A stretch of DNA of 64,000 bases. Source: Bacillota bacterium. Lineage in GTDB: Bacteria > Bacillota > Clostridia > Acetivibrionales > DSM-1351. Shown here piece after piece: positions 43,318-52,060 of this stretch. The stretch lies in contig JAEXFI010000012.1 of NCBI GenBank assembly GCA_023400235.1, positions 262,379 through 326,378 of the forward strand, given 5' to 3'. Made by a program: the position numbers and the translations under genes. Position 1 is the first letter of the stretch, and every line of letters starts with the position of its first letter. A model generated the notes under the pieces. It searched no databases, was not told the origin of the DNA, and saw only the letters and a list, made by a program, of their open reading frames with translations.

Positions 43318-44178
43318 TTACTCCTCTTTCCTGTCATAGATTTTGTTTCTCAATACTGTAAAGAAATTTTTTGATTGTATTTTCAGTATTTTCACTGTAG
43401 CATCCGATTTTTCAATCTCAATATAGTCTCCGCCGGTTATTTCATAGTTTTTCTGCCCGTCCACCGTAGCCAGTGCTTTATGTTCAAAGCCGTCTGAGAC
43501 ACATATTTTTATTTTCCGTTCATCAGAGGCTACGAAAGACCTGGAATACAAAAGGTGGGGGCAAATGGGCGTTACTATTATAAGCTTGGCCGTGGGTTCT
43601 GCAATAGGTCCCCCTGCCGACATGGAATATGCTGTGGACCCTGTAGGCGTGGCAACCACTATACCGTCTCCCGGAAACATATCAAAAAAGTTATCGTCAA
43701 TATAGGTACTCAAATGCAGTATTCTTAGTATCCCCGCCCGGGATATGGAAACATCATTTATTGAAACATCCTGTGCAAACAGCTTTCCGTCCTTATATAT
43801 CTTTGAGGAGAGCATCATTCTCTCTTCAATGACAAAATTGTTTTGGAATATGCATTCCACAGCCTTGTCGATTTCACCTTTTTCTATATCGGTCAAAAAG
43901 CCAAGGGAGCCCAGGTTTATCCCCAGAATAGGTATATCAAACAAATATGCGGTTCTGGCGGTTTTTAAAAAGGTTCCGTCACCGCCCAGGCAAATAATCA
44001 GGTCGCATTTGCCGCATATTTCAGCCACCTCATCCTCCAGTCCTTCCATGCCCCTGGTTACCGAACTTGTGGGTAAAACAGCCTGTCCTCCGAATTTCCT
44101 TATACTTTCCATGAGCATATTTGTATAGGCAAATCCTATGTCTTTTTCATTGTTTGTTATTATTCCGATGTTTTTCAT
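43318..44178 (-). CDS. nadK: NAD kinase
   Basis: A 286-residue enzyme that phosphorylates NAD to NADP. The signature LIICLGGDGTFLKTA (GGDGT) is near residue 68 and the second NAD site SPTGSTAYSMSAGGP-type segment (here VATPTGSTAYSMSAGGP) near 180. The ATG at 44178 is chosen because GGAGGG lies 5 nt upstream; the longer frame starts inside that site. It lies between tlyA and argR, a conserved clostridial order. Confidence 0.95.
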   Translation of the reverse strand: MKNIGIITNNEKDIGFAYTNMLMESIRKFGGQAVLPTSSVTRGMEGLEDEVAEICGKCDLIICLGGDGTFLKTARTAYLFDIPILGINLGSLGFLTDIEKGEIDKAVECIFQNNFVIEERMMLSSKIYKDGKLFAQDVSINDVSISRAGILRILHLSTYIDDNFFDMFPGDGIVVATPTGSTAYSMSAGGPIAEPTAKLIIVTPICPHLLYSRSFVASDERKIKICVSDGFEHKALATVDGQKNYEITGGDYIEIEKSDATVKILKIQSKNFFTVLRNKIYDRKEE

Positions 44179-44267
44179 ATTGCCCTCCAAATGCCATCTT
44201 TATCTACACCCTTACAGTTTAGCAAAAGCCCTCACTTTTTGCAAAGAAATCCAGATAAAAAGACAAA

Positions 44268-45083
44268 TCATGTTGCACCAAGCTCACCATGCGCACTGCC
44301 TACAACAGCCTCCACCATCTGCTCCAGTTCCTCCCTGGCTGCAGTTCCGTCATTCTTTGAGATATAAAGCAGGTATTCGATGTTGCCTTCAGGCCCTTTT
44401 ATAGGAGAAAAGGAAAGCCGCTTTACGTAAAGCTTCCTCTCCAGTACAAAATCCACTACCTTCAGGATAACTTCCTTATGTACTCCTCTGTCTCTTACGA
44501 CACCGTGCTTCCCGACCTTTTCCCTGCCGGCTTCAAACTGCGGCTTGATAAGGCACACAAGTTCAGCCTCGTCCTTTAACAGCCCCAGTACCGCAGGCAG
44601 CACCTTTGCCAGTGATATAAAGGACACGTCTATGGAAGCGAAGTCTGCGGAAAAGCCAATATCCTCAGGCTTCACATATCTTACATTCGTTCTTTCCATG
44701 CAGATTACCCGGCTGTCATTCCTCAGCTCCCAGGCAAGCTGTCCGTAGCCCACGTCTATTGCCACTACTTTTTCTGCTCCGTTTTTCAGCATGCAATCTG
44801 TGAAGCCGCCGGTAGAAGCGCCGATATCCAGGCAGACTTTCCCCTCCAGACCTATATGAAATTCAGCTATTGCCTTGGCCAGCTTTAGTCCTCCTCTGCT
44901 TACAAAGGGATTAGCATTTTCCTTTATTTCTATACTGCTGTCTACGTTGACTCTGGTTCCGGGCTTGTCCTCCCTCTGACCGTCAAGCCATACCACTCCC
45001 GCCATAATAGCACTCTTACTTTTCTCTCGGCTGTCAAAGAAGCCCTTGTTTACAAGAAGTATATCAAGCCTTTCCTTTTCCAA
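44268..45083 (-). CDS. tlyA: TlyA-family rRNA 2'-O-methyltransferase
   Basis: The product has an N-terminal S4 RNA-binding domain (KERLDILLVNKGFFDSREKSK) and an FtsJ-like methyltransferase domain with VCLDIGASTGGFTDCML. Members methylate ribosomal RNA riboses; some are annotated as hemolysins. The frame is open from an ATG at 45095, but GGAGG lies right after that ATG and 5 nt before a TTG at 45083, which gives the usual MEKERLDI beginning. I use TTG. It lies 34 bp downstream of dxs. Confidence 0.92.
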   Translation of the reverse strand: MEKERLDILLVNKGFFDSREKSKSAIMAGVVWLDGQREDKPGTRVNVDSSIEIKENANPFVSRGGLKLAKAIAEFHIGLEGKVCLDIGASTGGFTDCMLKNGAEKVVAIDVGYGQLAWELRNDSRVICMERTNVRYVKPEDIGFSADFASIDVSFISLAKVLPAVLGLLKDEAELVCLIKPQFEAGREKVGKHGVVRDRGVHKEVILKVVDFVLERKLYVKRLSFSPIKGPEGNIEYLLYISKNDGTAAREELEQMVEAVVGSAHGELGAT

Positions 45084-45117
45084 ATTAGCCTCCATGTCAG
45101 TTAAATGATAACCGGTT

Positions 45118-46977
45118 TTATTTTATTTTACTTATAATATCAGCTGCAATAGCTTCCGCATCCAGTCCCAGCTTCCTGAGCAGTTCCGCTCTGGAACCGT
45201 GGGGAATGAATTCATCCGGCATACCCATTATACAAATGTTGCTTTTCAAGCCCTTTCTGTTGACAAATTCAAGTACCCTGCTTCCGAAGCCGCCGAAACT
45301 GCAATTGTCTTCCAGAGTGATAATATAATCAAACTTTTCTGCAATATCAAGTATTAATTCTTCATCTACAGGTTTTACAAACCTTGCGCTTATGACCTGT
45401 GGGTTTATATTTGACCTGCCAAGTATTTCAGCGGCCTGGAGTGCTGTTTCCACCATACTTCCCACCGCCAGAATACAGACCTTTTCACCCTTTCGTACAA
45501 CAGAACCTTTGCCTGCTGAGATGGGAAGGCCTTCTCCGAGACACTCCTTCCCCCGCCCTCTTGGATACCTTATGGCTATGGGGCCCGTCTGCCCGTTTAC
45601 GGCATAATCCAGCATCTGCCTGAGTTCAAAATAATCGGCGGGTGCCATCACCGTAAGATTTGGAATATGGCTCAGATAGGTCAAATCAAAAACACCCTGG
45701 TGTGTCTCTCCGTCTTCACCTACAATACCTGCCCTGTCTATGGCAAAAACAACCTGGAGCTTTTGTGTAGCCACATCATGTATTATCTGGTCGTAAGCCC
45801 TTTGTAAAAAGGAGGAGTATATGGCTACAACCGGAATCAACCCTTTTGCCGCCATTCCTGCCGCCGAGGTTACGGCGTGCTGTTCCGCAATCCCCACATC
45901 AAAAAAACGATGAGGAAACCGGCTGCTGAACTTGAACAAGCCTGTTCCCTTGGCCATTGCCGCAGATATGGCAACAAGCCTTTCATCGGAAGCCGCCAGT
46001 TCACACAAGGCATTTCCGAATATTTCAGAATAATCGGGAGCACTTTGCCCATAGGTTTCACCGGTTTCCACCTCGAAGGGGGCAATCCCGTGAAACCTGT
46101 CAGGGCTCTCCTCTGCATAGGAATACCCCTTTCCCTTTTGAGTGTTCACATGCACCAATACGGGCCCCTTTATCTTCTTTGCGGCAACTAGGGCCTTTTC
46201 GATTTCATCGATATTATGTCCTTCAATCGGCCCGTAATACTTGTATCCCAACTGCTCAAAAAAAACACCGGGAGTAAATATATACTTTACTGTTCCCTTG
46301 AGTTTTGAAATGGCGCGCCGGGCTTTTTTACTGAAATTTGGCATCCTGTTCAGAAAATTGTCAATATCCTCTTTAGTCTTGGTGTAAAAGGGGTCCGTCC
46401 GCAATTTGCTCAAATATTTTGACATAGCTCCAACATTTTGGGCTATGGACATTTCGTTATCATTTAGAATTACTATAAAATTTGTAGTGGACCTTCCTGC
46501 ATCATTCAAAGCTTCGTAGGCCATACCTCCGGTCATGGCCCCATCTCCGATTACTGCAATGACGCTGTAGTTCTCCTTCTTTAAATCTCTTGCACGGGCT
46601 ATACCCAGTGCAGCGGATATGGAGGTACTGCTGTGTCCGGTATTGAAGCAATCATGCTTGCTTTCGCAGGTTTTGGGGAAGCCGGACAGCCCTTCCAGCT
46701 TTCTCAAGGTTTCAAACTGTCCCTTCCTTCCGGTTATGATCTTGTGTACATAGGATTGGTGGCCAACATCCCAGACTACCTGGTCCACATCTGTCTGAAA
46801 TGTTTTGTGCAGGGCCAGTGTCAACTCTACAACTCCAAGATTTGAGGCCAAATGTCCTCCGGTTTTAGATACATTGTTAATCAAAAAATCCCTTATTTCA
46901 TCTGCAAGCAGAGTTAATTCCTCACAGCTTAAATTTTTTATATCATCTGGAGAGTCTATACCTTCCAAATACCCCAC
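45118..46977 (-). CDS. dxs: 1-deoxy-D-xylulose-5-phosphate synthase
   Basis: A 619-residue thiamine-diphosphate enzyme catalysing the first step of the MEP isoprenoid pathway from pyruvate and glyceraldehyde 3-phosphate. The TPP site is visible as AVIGDGAMTGGMAYEALNDAG (split here as GDGAMTGGMAYEAL and NDAG). The histidine in GHQSYVHKI and the transketolase pyrimidine domain GIAEQHAVTSAAG are also seen. The start is GTG behind AAAGGAGAATAG, which is the end of oapA, so the genes are tightly coupled. ispA, the next isoprenoid gene, lies upstream past the OLE RNA. Confidence 0.97.
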   Translation of the reverse strand: MGYLEGIDSPDDIKNLSCEELTLLADEIRDFLINNVSKTGGHLASNLGVVELTLALHKTFQTDVDQVVWDVGHQSYVHKIITGRKGQFETLRKLEGLSGFPKTCESKHDCFNTGHSSTSISAALGIARARDLKKENYSVIAVIGDGAMTGGMAYEALNDAGRSTTNFIVILNDNEMSIAQNVGAMSKYLSKLRTDPFYTKTKEDIDNFLNRMPNFSKKARRAISKLKGTVKYIFTPGVFFEQLGYKYYGPIEGHNIDEIEKALVAAKKIKGPVLVHVNTQKGKGYSYAEESPDRFHGIAPFEVETGETYGQSAPDYSEIFGNALCELAASDERLVAISAAMAKGTGLFKFSSRFPHRFFDVGIAEQHAVTSAAGMAAKGLIPVVAIYSSFLQRAYDQIIHDVATQKLQVVFAIDRAGIVGEDGETHQGVFDLTYLSHIPNLTVMAPADYFELRQMLDYAVNGQTGPIAIRYPRGRGKECLGEGLPISAGKGSVVRKGEKVCILAVGSMVETALQAAEILGRSNINPQVISARFVKPVDEELILDIAEKFDYIITLEDNCSFGGFGSRVLEFVNRKGLKSNICIMGMPDEFIPHGSRAELLRKLGLDAEAIAADIISKIK

Positions 46978-46979
46978 GG

Positions 46980-47660
46980 CTATTCTCCTTTAGCATCATT
47001 TGTTCTTTTACTTTTATTAATTTTATTCTTTTTATTATGCCATCTTTTCTTGCTTTTAACAAATTTGAACCTTCCAAACAAAAAATGTGTAACAACCGCC
47101 ACCTTATAAATTATGTAGTTGCTGTTCTGCAGAGCCACCGATTTGCCCAGTGCCTTTCCGCCCACGGTAAACGATGCCACCATGGCTGTTATGGACAGGC
47201 CGAAGATACTGTTTTCCATCTGGCTGCCTTCACCCGAAAACTTGTAAACAATATATGCCGCTGCCGTACCGCTTATTACTCCACAGATATCTCCCACCAC
47301 ATCATTGCAAAAATTCGAGACCTTATCTGCATTTCTGATAAGTCTTATAGCCTGCTTTGCGCCATACAGCTTTCTGGAGGCCATGGAATGAAAAGGGGCC
47401 TCGTCTGCGGCAGTTGCGGCAGTGCCTATGAGATCGAACAATATGCTTATTATGATTATTCCGATAACAATGAGAAAGGAAACCACTGTTGAGGCATATT
47501 TGATTGTCTGATTTGAGAAAAAAGACATAAAGATGGAAATAAAGAAAGTAACCACAGTTATTAAGAGTGTCCATACTCTTGTTTCTTTTTTAGAGCTTAC
47601 CGTATTAGATTTAAATTTGACCTTGCGTTCATCGGCTGGATGCTTATAATTATCTTCCAC
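46980..47660 (-). CDS. oapA: OLE-associated membrane protein OapA
   Basis: A 226-residue integral membrane protein with a basic N terminus (about 1-25), four or five membrane helices and a very basic C-terminal tail (KKNKINKSKRTNDAKGE). The most conserved-looking part is LIRNADKVSNFCNDVVGDICG at about 107-127. Placement between dxs and a large structured RNA downstream of ispA is the signature of OapA, the DUF21-like partner that carries OLE RNA to the membrane. The N terminus is longer than I would expect. Start GTG at 47660 with GGAGG. Identification rests mostly on context and topology. Confidence 0.75.
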   Translation of the reverse strand: MEDNYKHPADERKVKFKSNTVSSKKETRVWTLLITVVTFFISIFMSFFSNQTIKYASTVVSFLIVIGIIIISILFDLIGTAATAADEAPFHSMASRKLYGAKQAIRLIRNADKVSNFCNDVVGDICGVISGTAAAYIVYKFSGEGSQMENSIFGLSITAMVASFTVGGKALGKSVALQNSNYIIYKVAVVTHFLFGRFKFVKSKKRWHNKKNKINKSKRTNDAKGE

Positions 47661-47732
47661 ACCAATCCTCCAAATATTACAACGATGTTCTGGCGAACAC
47701 TGTAAGCATTTCAGCTGTCACTTATGACATAT

Positions 47733-48380
47733 TAAAAACAGGTGGCAATCTATTGAGTAAATTTTGCGGCTTAGGTCAGGCAGGATTTCCCTAACGCGTA
47801 CTGGAATGTCGCCAAACCAGCGGTTTCCCTTTAACCGCATCACCACCGCGTTACCGCAGGTGGGGCCTGATTACCACTTAGTCCACACTTTAATCCCCAA
47901 CAAATTACATAAAGAACAGTCTAGGAGTTTTCCTCAACAGTCAAGATGATTCCTAGCCTCTTTTGCAAAAAAGGTTTCAAACAGCAATAATGCCAATATA
48001 TCGGCCAATACATCAGGCATCCGATCCACTATCCACCAAATTTCACTCAAGGCAGGCTACTCTGTTCACAGCATAAAAAAATACCGCATAACAGGTTTAA
48101 TCCCCAATCGTAGTCGAGGTGGCAAGTTCAGCCTGCAATATTTCGCTGCTGAAGCTTAACTTTTCAACCACAAGTAAGGGTCTCCACGGAAAAGGGGTCA
48201 ACGCCCGCATGCCATTGCAGATCGCCCCTAAGCCTTAACTCCCAGCACCAGCCCACCACTGGGCGTAGCAAGCCGACACAAGGAACTTCATCGATGTGCC
48301 CTTTAACGGATTTTTAGGCCCGTCTTCAGAACCATGAGTACTGACTAGAATACTGCGCCACCAGTTTTTTTGTCTATCGA
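47733..48380 (-). ncRNA. ole: OLE RNA (ornate large extremophilic RNA), probable
   Basis: About 650 nt between ispA and oapA contain no open frame, are richer in G+C than other spacers and are full of short complementary pieces. A sigma-A promoter (48387-48415) predicts a 5' end near 48380. Close to the ends, ACTGGTGGC (48365-48357) can pair with GCCACCTGT (47746-47738), closing a domain of about 628 nt and leaving a T-run. The length (published OLE is about 610 nt), the orientation and the gene order nusB-xseA-xseB-ispA-RNA-oapA-dxs match OLE RNA as described in Bacillus halodurans and clostridia. OLE forms membrane complexes with OapA and supports tolerance of cold, alcohol and metal stress. 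I could not run a covariance model. Confidence 0.8.
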
Positions 48381-48386
48381 GAACAC

Positions 48387-48415
48387 ATTATAACATAGAA
48401 TACATTAAATTACAA
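48387..48415 (-). promoter_or_regulatory. Promoter for the OLE RNA
   Basis: On the minus strand TTGTAA (48410-48415) and a perfect TATAAT (48387-48392) are 17 bp apart, about 20 bp after the ispA stop codon. This would give the RNA, oapA and dxs a start independent of the upstream nusB-xse-ispA transcript. Confidence 0.75.
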
Positions 48416-48435
48416 AGGGAATATTGAACCAAATA

Positions 48436-49320
48436 TTAATTTGCTCTGCTCACCAGGGCGGAGGCCAGTTCTCTCAGGAAATCCGCCCTGCTGCCGAATA
48501 CCTGCAAAAAGGCGATTCCTTCGTCTGTTACCTCCTGCAGCATATGCTTTGACTTGTCAAGTCCGTACAGAGTAACATAGGTTGATTTTTCACCGATGGC
48601 ATCACTTCCGGGCCTTTTGCCCATTTCCTCCATACTACCCTCAACATCCAGTATATCATCCTTGATTTGAAAGGCCAGACCAAGATTAGCTGCAAAGTTT
48701 GACAGAGCAGCAAACTGCTCTTCACCGGCCCCGGAAATTATGGCAGCAGCTTCCACCGGTGCCTTTATAAGAGCTCCGGTCTTCAGTCTGTGCATTGCTG
48801 TCAGCTCCTGGCTGTCCACTCTTCTGCCTTCCGCCTGCAAATCTATCACCTGGCCCCCTATCATTCCCCGGGCGCCGGCATATCCGGCCACAGCCTCCAT
48901 AGCCCTGAGCTTTGCCATACTGTTTCCTGCCAGAGCATCCTTCAGCATGGTTTCATATGCCAGGTTCAGCAAAGCGTCTCCAGCCAGAATAGCCATGGCT
49001 TCACCAAACATCTTGTGATTTGTGGGTTTTCCCCTGCGGAGGTCATCATTGTCCATGGCCGGCAAATCATCATGTATGAGAGAATAAGTATGAATCATTT
49101 CTATTGCACAGGCAAAGGCAATCACTTCCCCTGGTTGTGTTCCCAATATTTCCGCTGCCGCAAGTGCCAGGGTTGGTCTGAGTCTTTTGCCGCCTGCCGT
49201 CAGGCTGTACAGCATGGCCTCTTTCAGACTGACGTAGTACGGGTTGTCAATAGCAACACAGTTTGCCAGATTCTCTTCTATGATTTTAATATAAAAAATT
49301 TGCTTTTCCTTAAAATTCAT
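48436..49320 (-). CDS. ispA: Farnesyl diphosphate synthase
   Basis: A 294-residue class I polyprenyl synthase that condenses IPP with DMAPP and GPP. The first aspartate-rich motif is DDLPAMDNDDLRRG (about residues 83-96) and the second is IKDDILDVEG. A short-chain bacterial FPP synthase is indicated by the insertion of two residues in the first motif (DDxxxxD). Its ATG overlaps the xseB stop codon (ATGA). It ends just before the OLE promoter. Confidence 0.95.
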   Translation of the reverse strand: MNFKEKQIFYIKIIEENLANCVAIDNPYYVSLKEAMLYSLTAGGKRLRPTLALAAAEILGTQPGEVIAFACAIEMIHTYSLIHDDLPAMDNDDLRRGKPTNHKMFGEAMAILAGDALLNLAYETMLKDALAGNSMAKLRAMEAVAGYAGARGMIGGQVIDLQAEGRRVDSQELTAMHRLKTGALIKAPVEAAAIISGAGEEQFAALSNFAANLGLAFQIKDDILDVEGSMEEMGKRPGSDAIGEKSTYVTLYGLDKSKHMLQEVTDEGIAFLQVFGSRADFLRELASALVSRAN

Positions 49321-49559
49321 GCTTCAAAATCCTTTTCTATAAAATTGCCCTCCTCGTCCTGGAGCAGCACGGATATTTTCTTTTCAGCCTCATCAAGCTT
49401 TCCCGCACAATATCTGGATAATTCAATTCCCATTTGAAAATTTGTGATGGATTCCTCAAGAGAAACCTCACCCTTTTCCAGCCTGGCAACTATCTGCTCA
49501 AGCTGGCTGATAGCCTCTTCAAAGCTCATTTGCATTTGCACATTCTGCTCTTGCTTCAT
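49317..49559 (-). CDS. xseB: Exodeoxyribonuclease VII small subunit
   Basis: From the ATG at 49559 (MKQEQNVQMQMSFEEAI, GGGAGAT site) the product has 80 residues, the normal size. The family core MSFEEAISQLEQIVARLE and the following LEESITNFQMGIEL are present. It wraps the XseA subunit of exonuclease VII. The open frame continues 32 codons upstream into a tandem repeat, which I treat as non-coding. It overlaps ispA by 4 bp. Confidence 0.95.
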   Translation of the reverse strand: MKQEQNVQMQMSFEEAISQLEQIVARLEKGEVSLEESITNFQMGIELSRYCAGKLDEAEKKISVLLQDEEGNFIEKDFEA

Positions 49560-49565
49560 ATTTAT

Positions 49566-49779
49566 CTCCCATCTACGCGCATAGCGCGTACACAAATAGT
49601 AATGAAAGGCACGCAGTGGCTTTCGCTGCGTGAAATCCACTTTGACTTGCCACATGTAACTTTCAAGCTAACCTCCCATCTACGCGCATGGCACGTACAC
49701 AAATAGTAATGAAAGGCACGCAGTGGCTTTCGCTGCTTGAAAGTCACATTGACACACAACATGTATCTTTCAAGCTATT
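49566..49779. repeat. Two tandem 107-bp repeats between xseA and xseB
   Basis: Copy 1 (49566-49672) and copy 2 (49673-49779) are highly similar. Both begin CTCCCATCTACGCGCAT and end with TTTCAAGCTA. Each holds two hairpins: TACGCGC-ATA-GCGCGTA and CACGCAG...CTGCGTG, perfect in copy 1 and degraded in copy 2. A CTCC just after copy 2 hints at the founder of the next unit. The copies put extra structured RNA and GGGAG sequences before xseB. Confidence 0.9.
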
Positions 49780-49811
49780 CTCCTCCGTTTTTATTTGTAC
49801 TTCTCTGCGTT

Positions 49812-51029
49812 TCAGCCCTTGGTAATTGACTCTTCATGTGCAGAGATAACGCTGCAGTTTGCCTTTCCATCCTTAAGACTTATTTCCAGCATGTCTCCCG
49901 CGCTTAGCTGGGCTATGCTGCTGACCACACTGCTGTTCATATCCCTTACCACACTGTAGCCCCGCTCAATTATCTTCAAGGGACTCAAGGCATCCAGCTT
50001 GCCTGCCAGCAGTGCAAACTGCGCCTTCTTGTCCTTGGTGAGCATTTCATTATTCCTGAAAAGGTGTTTTATGTCATTATCAAGCTTCAATCGATACTGA
50101 TTCAGCCTGTCGAAGGGCTTTTGAAAGACAGGCCTGGTCTTTATTTTCTGAAGCTGGGTCTCACACAGGTTCAGTTTCTTGACCAATGCACCCTTCATTC
50201 TCACACTATAGTTCTGAAGCTTGTATCTCAGTACTTCCAGGTCAGGTACCGCCAGTTCGGCGGCGGCAGACGGCGTGGGAGCCCTCATATCGGCAACAAA
50301 GTCACATATGGTAAAGTCCGTCTCATGGCCAACCGCCGAGATTACAGGAATCTTTGAAGCATGTATGCTTCTGGCCACCACCTCTTCGTTGAAGGCCCAG
50401 AGCTCTTCAAGGGAGCCACCGCCTCTGGCCACTATTATCACATCCACCCGCCCGTACCTGTTGAGATTTTCAATGGCGGACGCCACCTGTCCGGCAGCCT
50501 GGGCTCCCTGCACCGCAACCGGGTATAAAACCAGCTTCATTCTGCTGTGCCTTCTGTATGTAACATTTATTATGTCCCGTATTACAGCTCCTGTTGAAGA
50601 GGTGACCACTGCAATGCTTTGCGGCAGCAGCGGCAGCTTTTTCTTTATAGCAGCATCAAACAGTCCCTCCTCCTGAAGCCTGGTTTTAAGCTGTTCAAAC
50701 GCCAGATGAAGGGAACCCAGTCCGTCCGGCTGCATGTCGCTTGCATAAAGCTGATATTGGCCGTCTCTCTCAAAGACCGATACATAACCTGAAACAATAA
50801 CCTTATTTCCGTTTTGTGGTGCAAACTTCAGCAGGCTTGCCTGTGACTTGAACATGACACACTTGAGAACGCTGTTTTCATCCTTTATGGTAAAATACAT
50901 GTGACCTGTATAGTGGTGCTTGAAATTTGATATTTCGCCCCGCACCGACAGGCCGGACAGTATTCCGTCATTTGAAACAAGCTGTTTTATGTAATTGTTT
51001 ATATCAGATACTGAAAATACCCTGTTCAC
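49812..51029 (-). CDS. xseA: Exodeoxyribonuclease VII large subunit
   Basis: The 405-residue product has the N-terminal OB fold (VFSVSDINNYIKQLV, then GEISNFKHHYTGHMYFTIKD). The catalytic region has VARGGGSLEELWAFNEE and SAVGHETDFTICDFVAD, followed by a long coiled-coil C terminus. It is the nuclease subunit that trims single-stranded DNA ends. I choose the GTG at 51029 because GGAG lies 7 nt upstream and the protein then begins in the usual place; the frame extends nine more codons to a TTG. folD, often between nusB and xseA, is absent. Confidence 0.95.
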   Translation of the reverse strand: MNRVFSVSDINNYIKQLVSNDGILSGLSVRGEISNFKHHYTGHMYFTIKDENSVLKCVMFKSQASLLKFAPQNGNKVIVSGYVSVFERDGQYQLYASDMQPDGLGSLHLAFEQLKTRLQEEGLFDAAIKKKLPLLPQSIAVVTSSTGAVIRDIINVTYRRHSRMKLVLYPVAVQGAQAAGQVASAIENLNRYGRVDVIIVARGGGSLEELWAFNEEVVARSIHASKIPVISAVGHETDFTICDFVADMRAPTPSAAAELAVPDLEVLRYKLQNYSVRMKGALVKKLNLCETQLQKIKTRPVFQKPFDRLNQYRLKLDNDIKHLFRNNEMLTKDKKAQFALLAGKLDALSPLKIIERGYSVVRDMNSSVVSSIAQLSAGDMLEISLKDGKANCSVISAHEESITKG

Positions 51030-51270
51030 CTTAAAACTCCATTCCGGCTTCCGCAACTACGCAACCCAAACTACGTTCAACGTCAGCTTAAAAACAATAA
51101 TCACCTGAAGGTAGCATTCACTTAAAAGTGAAGTCTCTGAACCGTAATTGACTTTGGTAATTTTAAAAGCCAAACACAAATATTTACTAAATGCTGTTAT
51201 TATTTCAGTTGCTTAAAATATAAAAAAAGATAATGCAGGTTCACCGACATTACCAGTTTTATCATTAAGA

Positions 51271-51744
51271 TTATTTTCCCAAGATATCCGTCCCTTCAGT
51301 AATATCTGAAGCATCACCGGACTCACAGGGCTTCGCTTCAGTCACGGAATCGTCCTTGGAAACCTTTGCAAGAAGACCATTTACAAAAGCACCTGCATCC
51401 TCATTGCTGTATTTTTTCGCCAGTTCAACCGCCTCATTTACCGAAACACTGAAGGGTATGTCCTCCCGGAATAAAATCTCATATATTCCTATACGGAGCA
51501 CGGACAGGTCTATTTTGGAAAGCCGGCCTATTTTCCAGCCCATGGCATATTTTTCAATTATACTGTCAAGCAGTGCAGTTTTTTCCTCAACACCGTCCAC
51601 AATGCTTCTTATATATTTCTTGTCGTTGTCAGTCAAGCTGCCATCTTCAAGAACAGTTTCAATTTGCTCACTTCTATCATCCTTCTGAATTTCCAACTGA
51701 TAAAGCAGTTTCATCGCAGCTTCCCTGGATGCACGGCGTCCCAT
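51271..51744 (-). CDS. nusB: Transcription antitermination factor NusB
   Basis: A 157-residue helical RNA-binding protein. MGRRASREAAMKLLYQLE at the start and KIDLSVLRIGIYEIL plus SVNEAVELAKKYSNEDAGAFVNG-type C-terminal segments identify it. With NusE it loads boxA RNA for antitermination at rRNA operons. A loosely charged tail of about 25 residues extends the usual length. The ATG at 51744 follows AGGAGG. It lies downstream of the DUF2273 gene. Confidence 0.95.
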   Translation of the reverse strand: MGRRASREAAMKLLYQLEIQKDDRSEQIETVLEDGSLTDNDKKYIRSIVDGVEEKTALLDSIIEKYAMGWKIGRLSKIDLSVLRIGIYEILFREDIPFSVSVNEAVELAKKYSNEDAGAFVNGLLAKVSKDDSVTEAKPCESGDASDITEGTDILGK

Positions 51745-51803
51745 TAACAATTCCTCCTATGTATTTCTATTCATTATTGATTTGATTTTTTGCAGCTTCA
51801 AGG

Positions 51804-52034
51804 TTACCTGTAGGTGCCCGGAGGCAGAATCCTGTCCAGAAGATTTTTTATATAGTCCTTGTCCTGTGACAGCCTCTTACCTATATAATAGCCAAAAACC
51901 ACGCATATTACAACGAACAACGCTTTAAGCACACCCAGCAGCAATACAATTACAGCTATTGAAAGTCCGATAGCCGCACCTATGATTTCTCCCTTGTGCA
52001 GCCTGTAAACTTCATATAGTTTCTGCTTATCCAT
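51804..52034 (-). CDS. DUF2273 small membrane protein
   Basis: A 76-residue protein with two adjacent membrane helices (about 16-52) and the short ends MDKQKLYEVYRLHKGEI and RILPPGTYR. It fits DUF2273, proteins encoded with Asp23/AmaP envelope-stress genes. The strong GGAGGT site and the 26-bp gap to amaP indicate one operon. The molecular role is unknown. Confidence 0.85.
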   Translation of the reverse strand: MDKQKLYEVYRLHKGEIIGAAIGLSIAVIVLLLGVLKALFVVICVVFGYYIGKRLSQDKDYIKNLLDRILPPGTYR

Positions 52035-52060
52035 AAAATACCTCCATATGCTACTCGATG

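Noticed and set aside
49562..49762. 66-codon frame across the xse tandem repeat
   Set aside because: It simply repeats the translated repeat unit and has no start signal.
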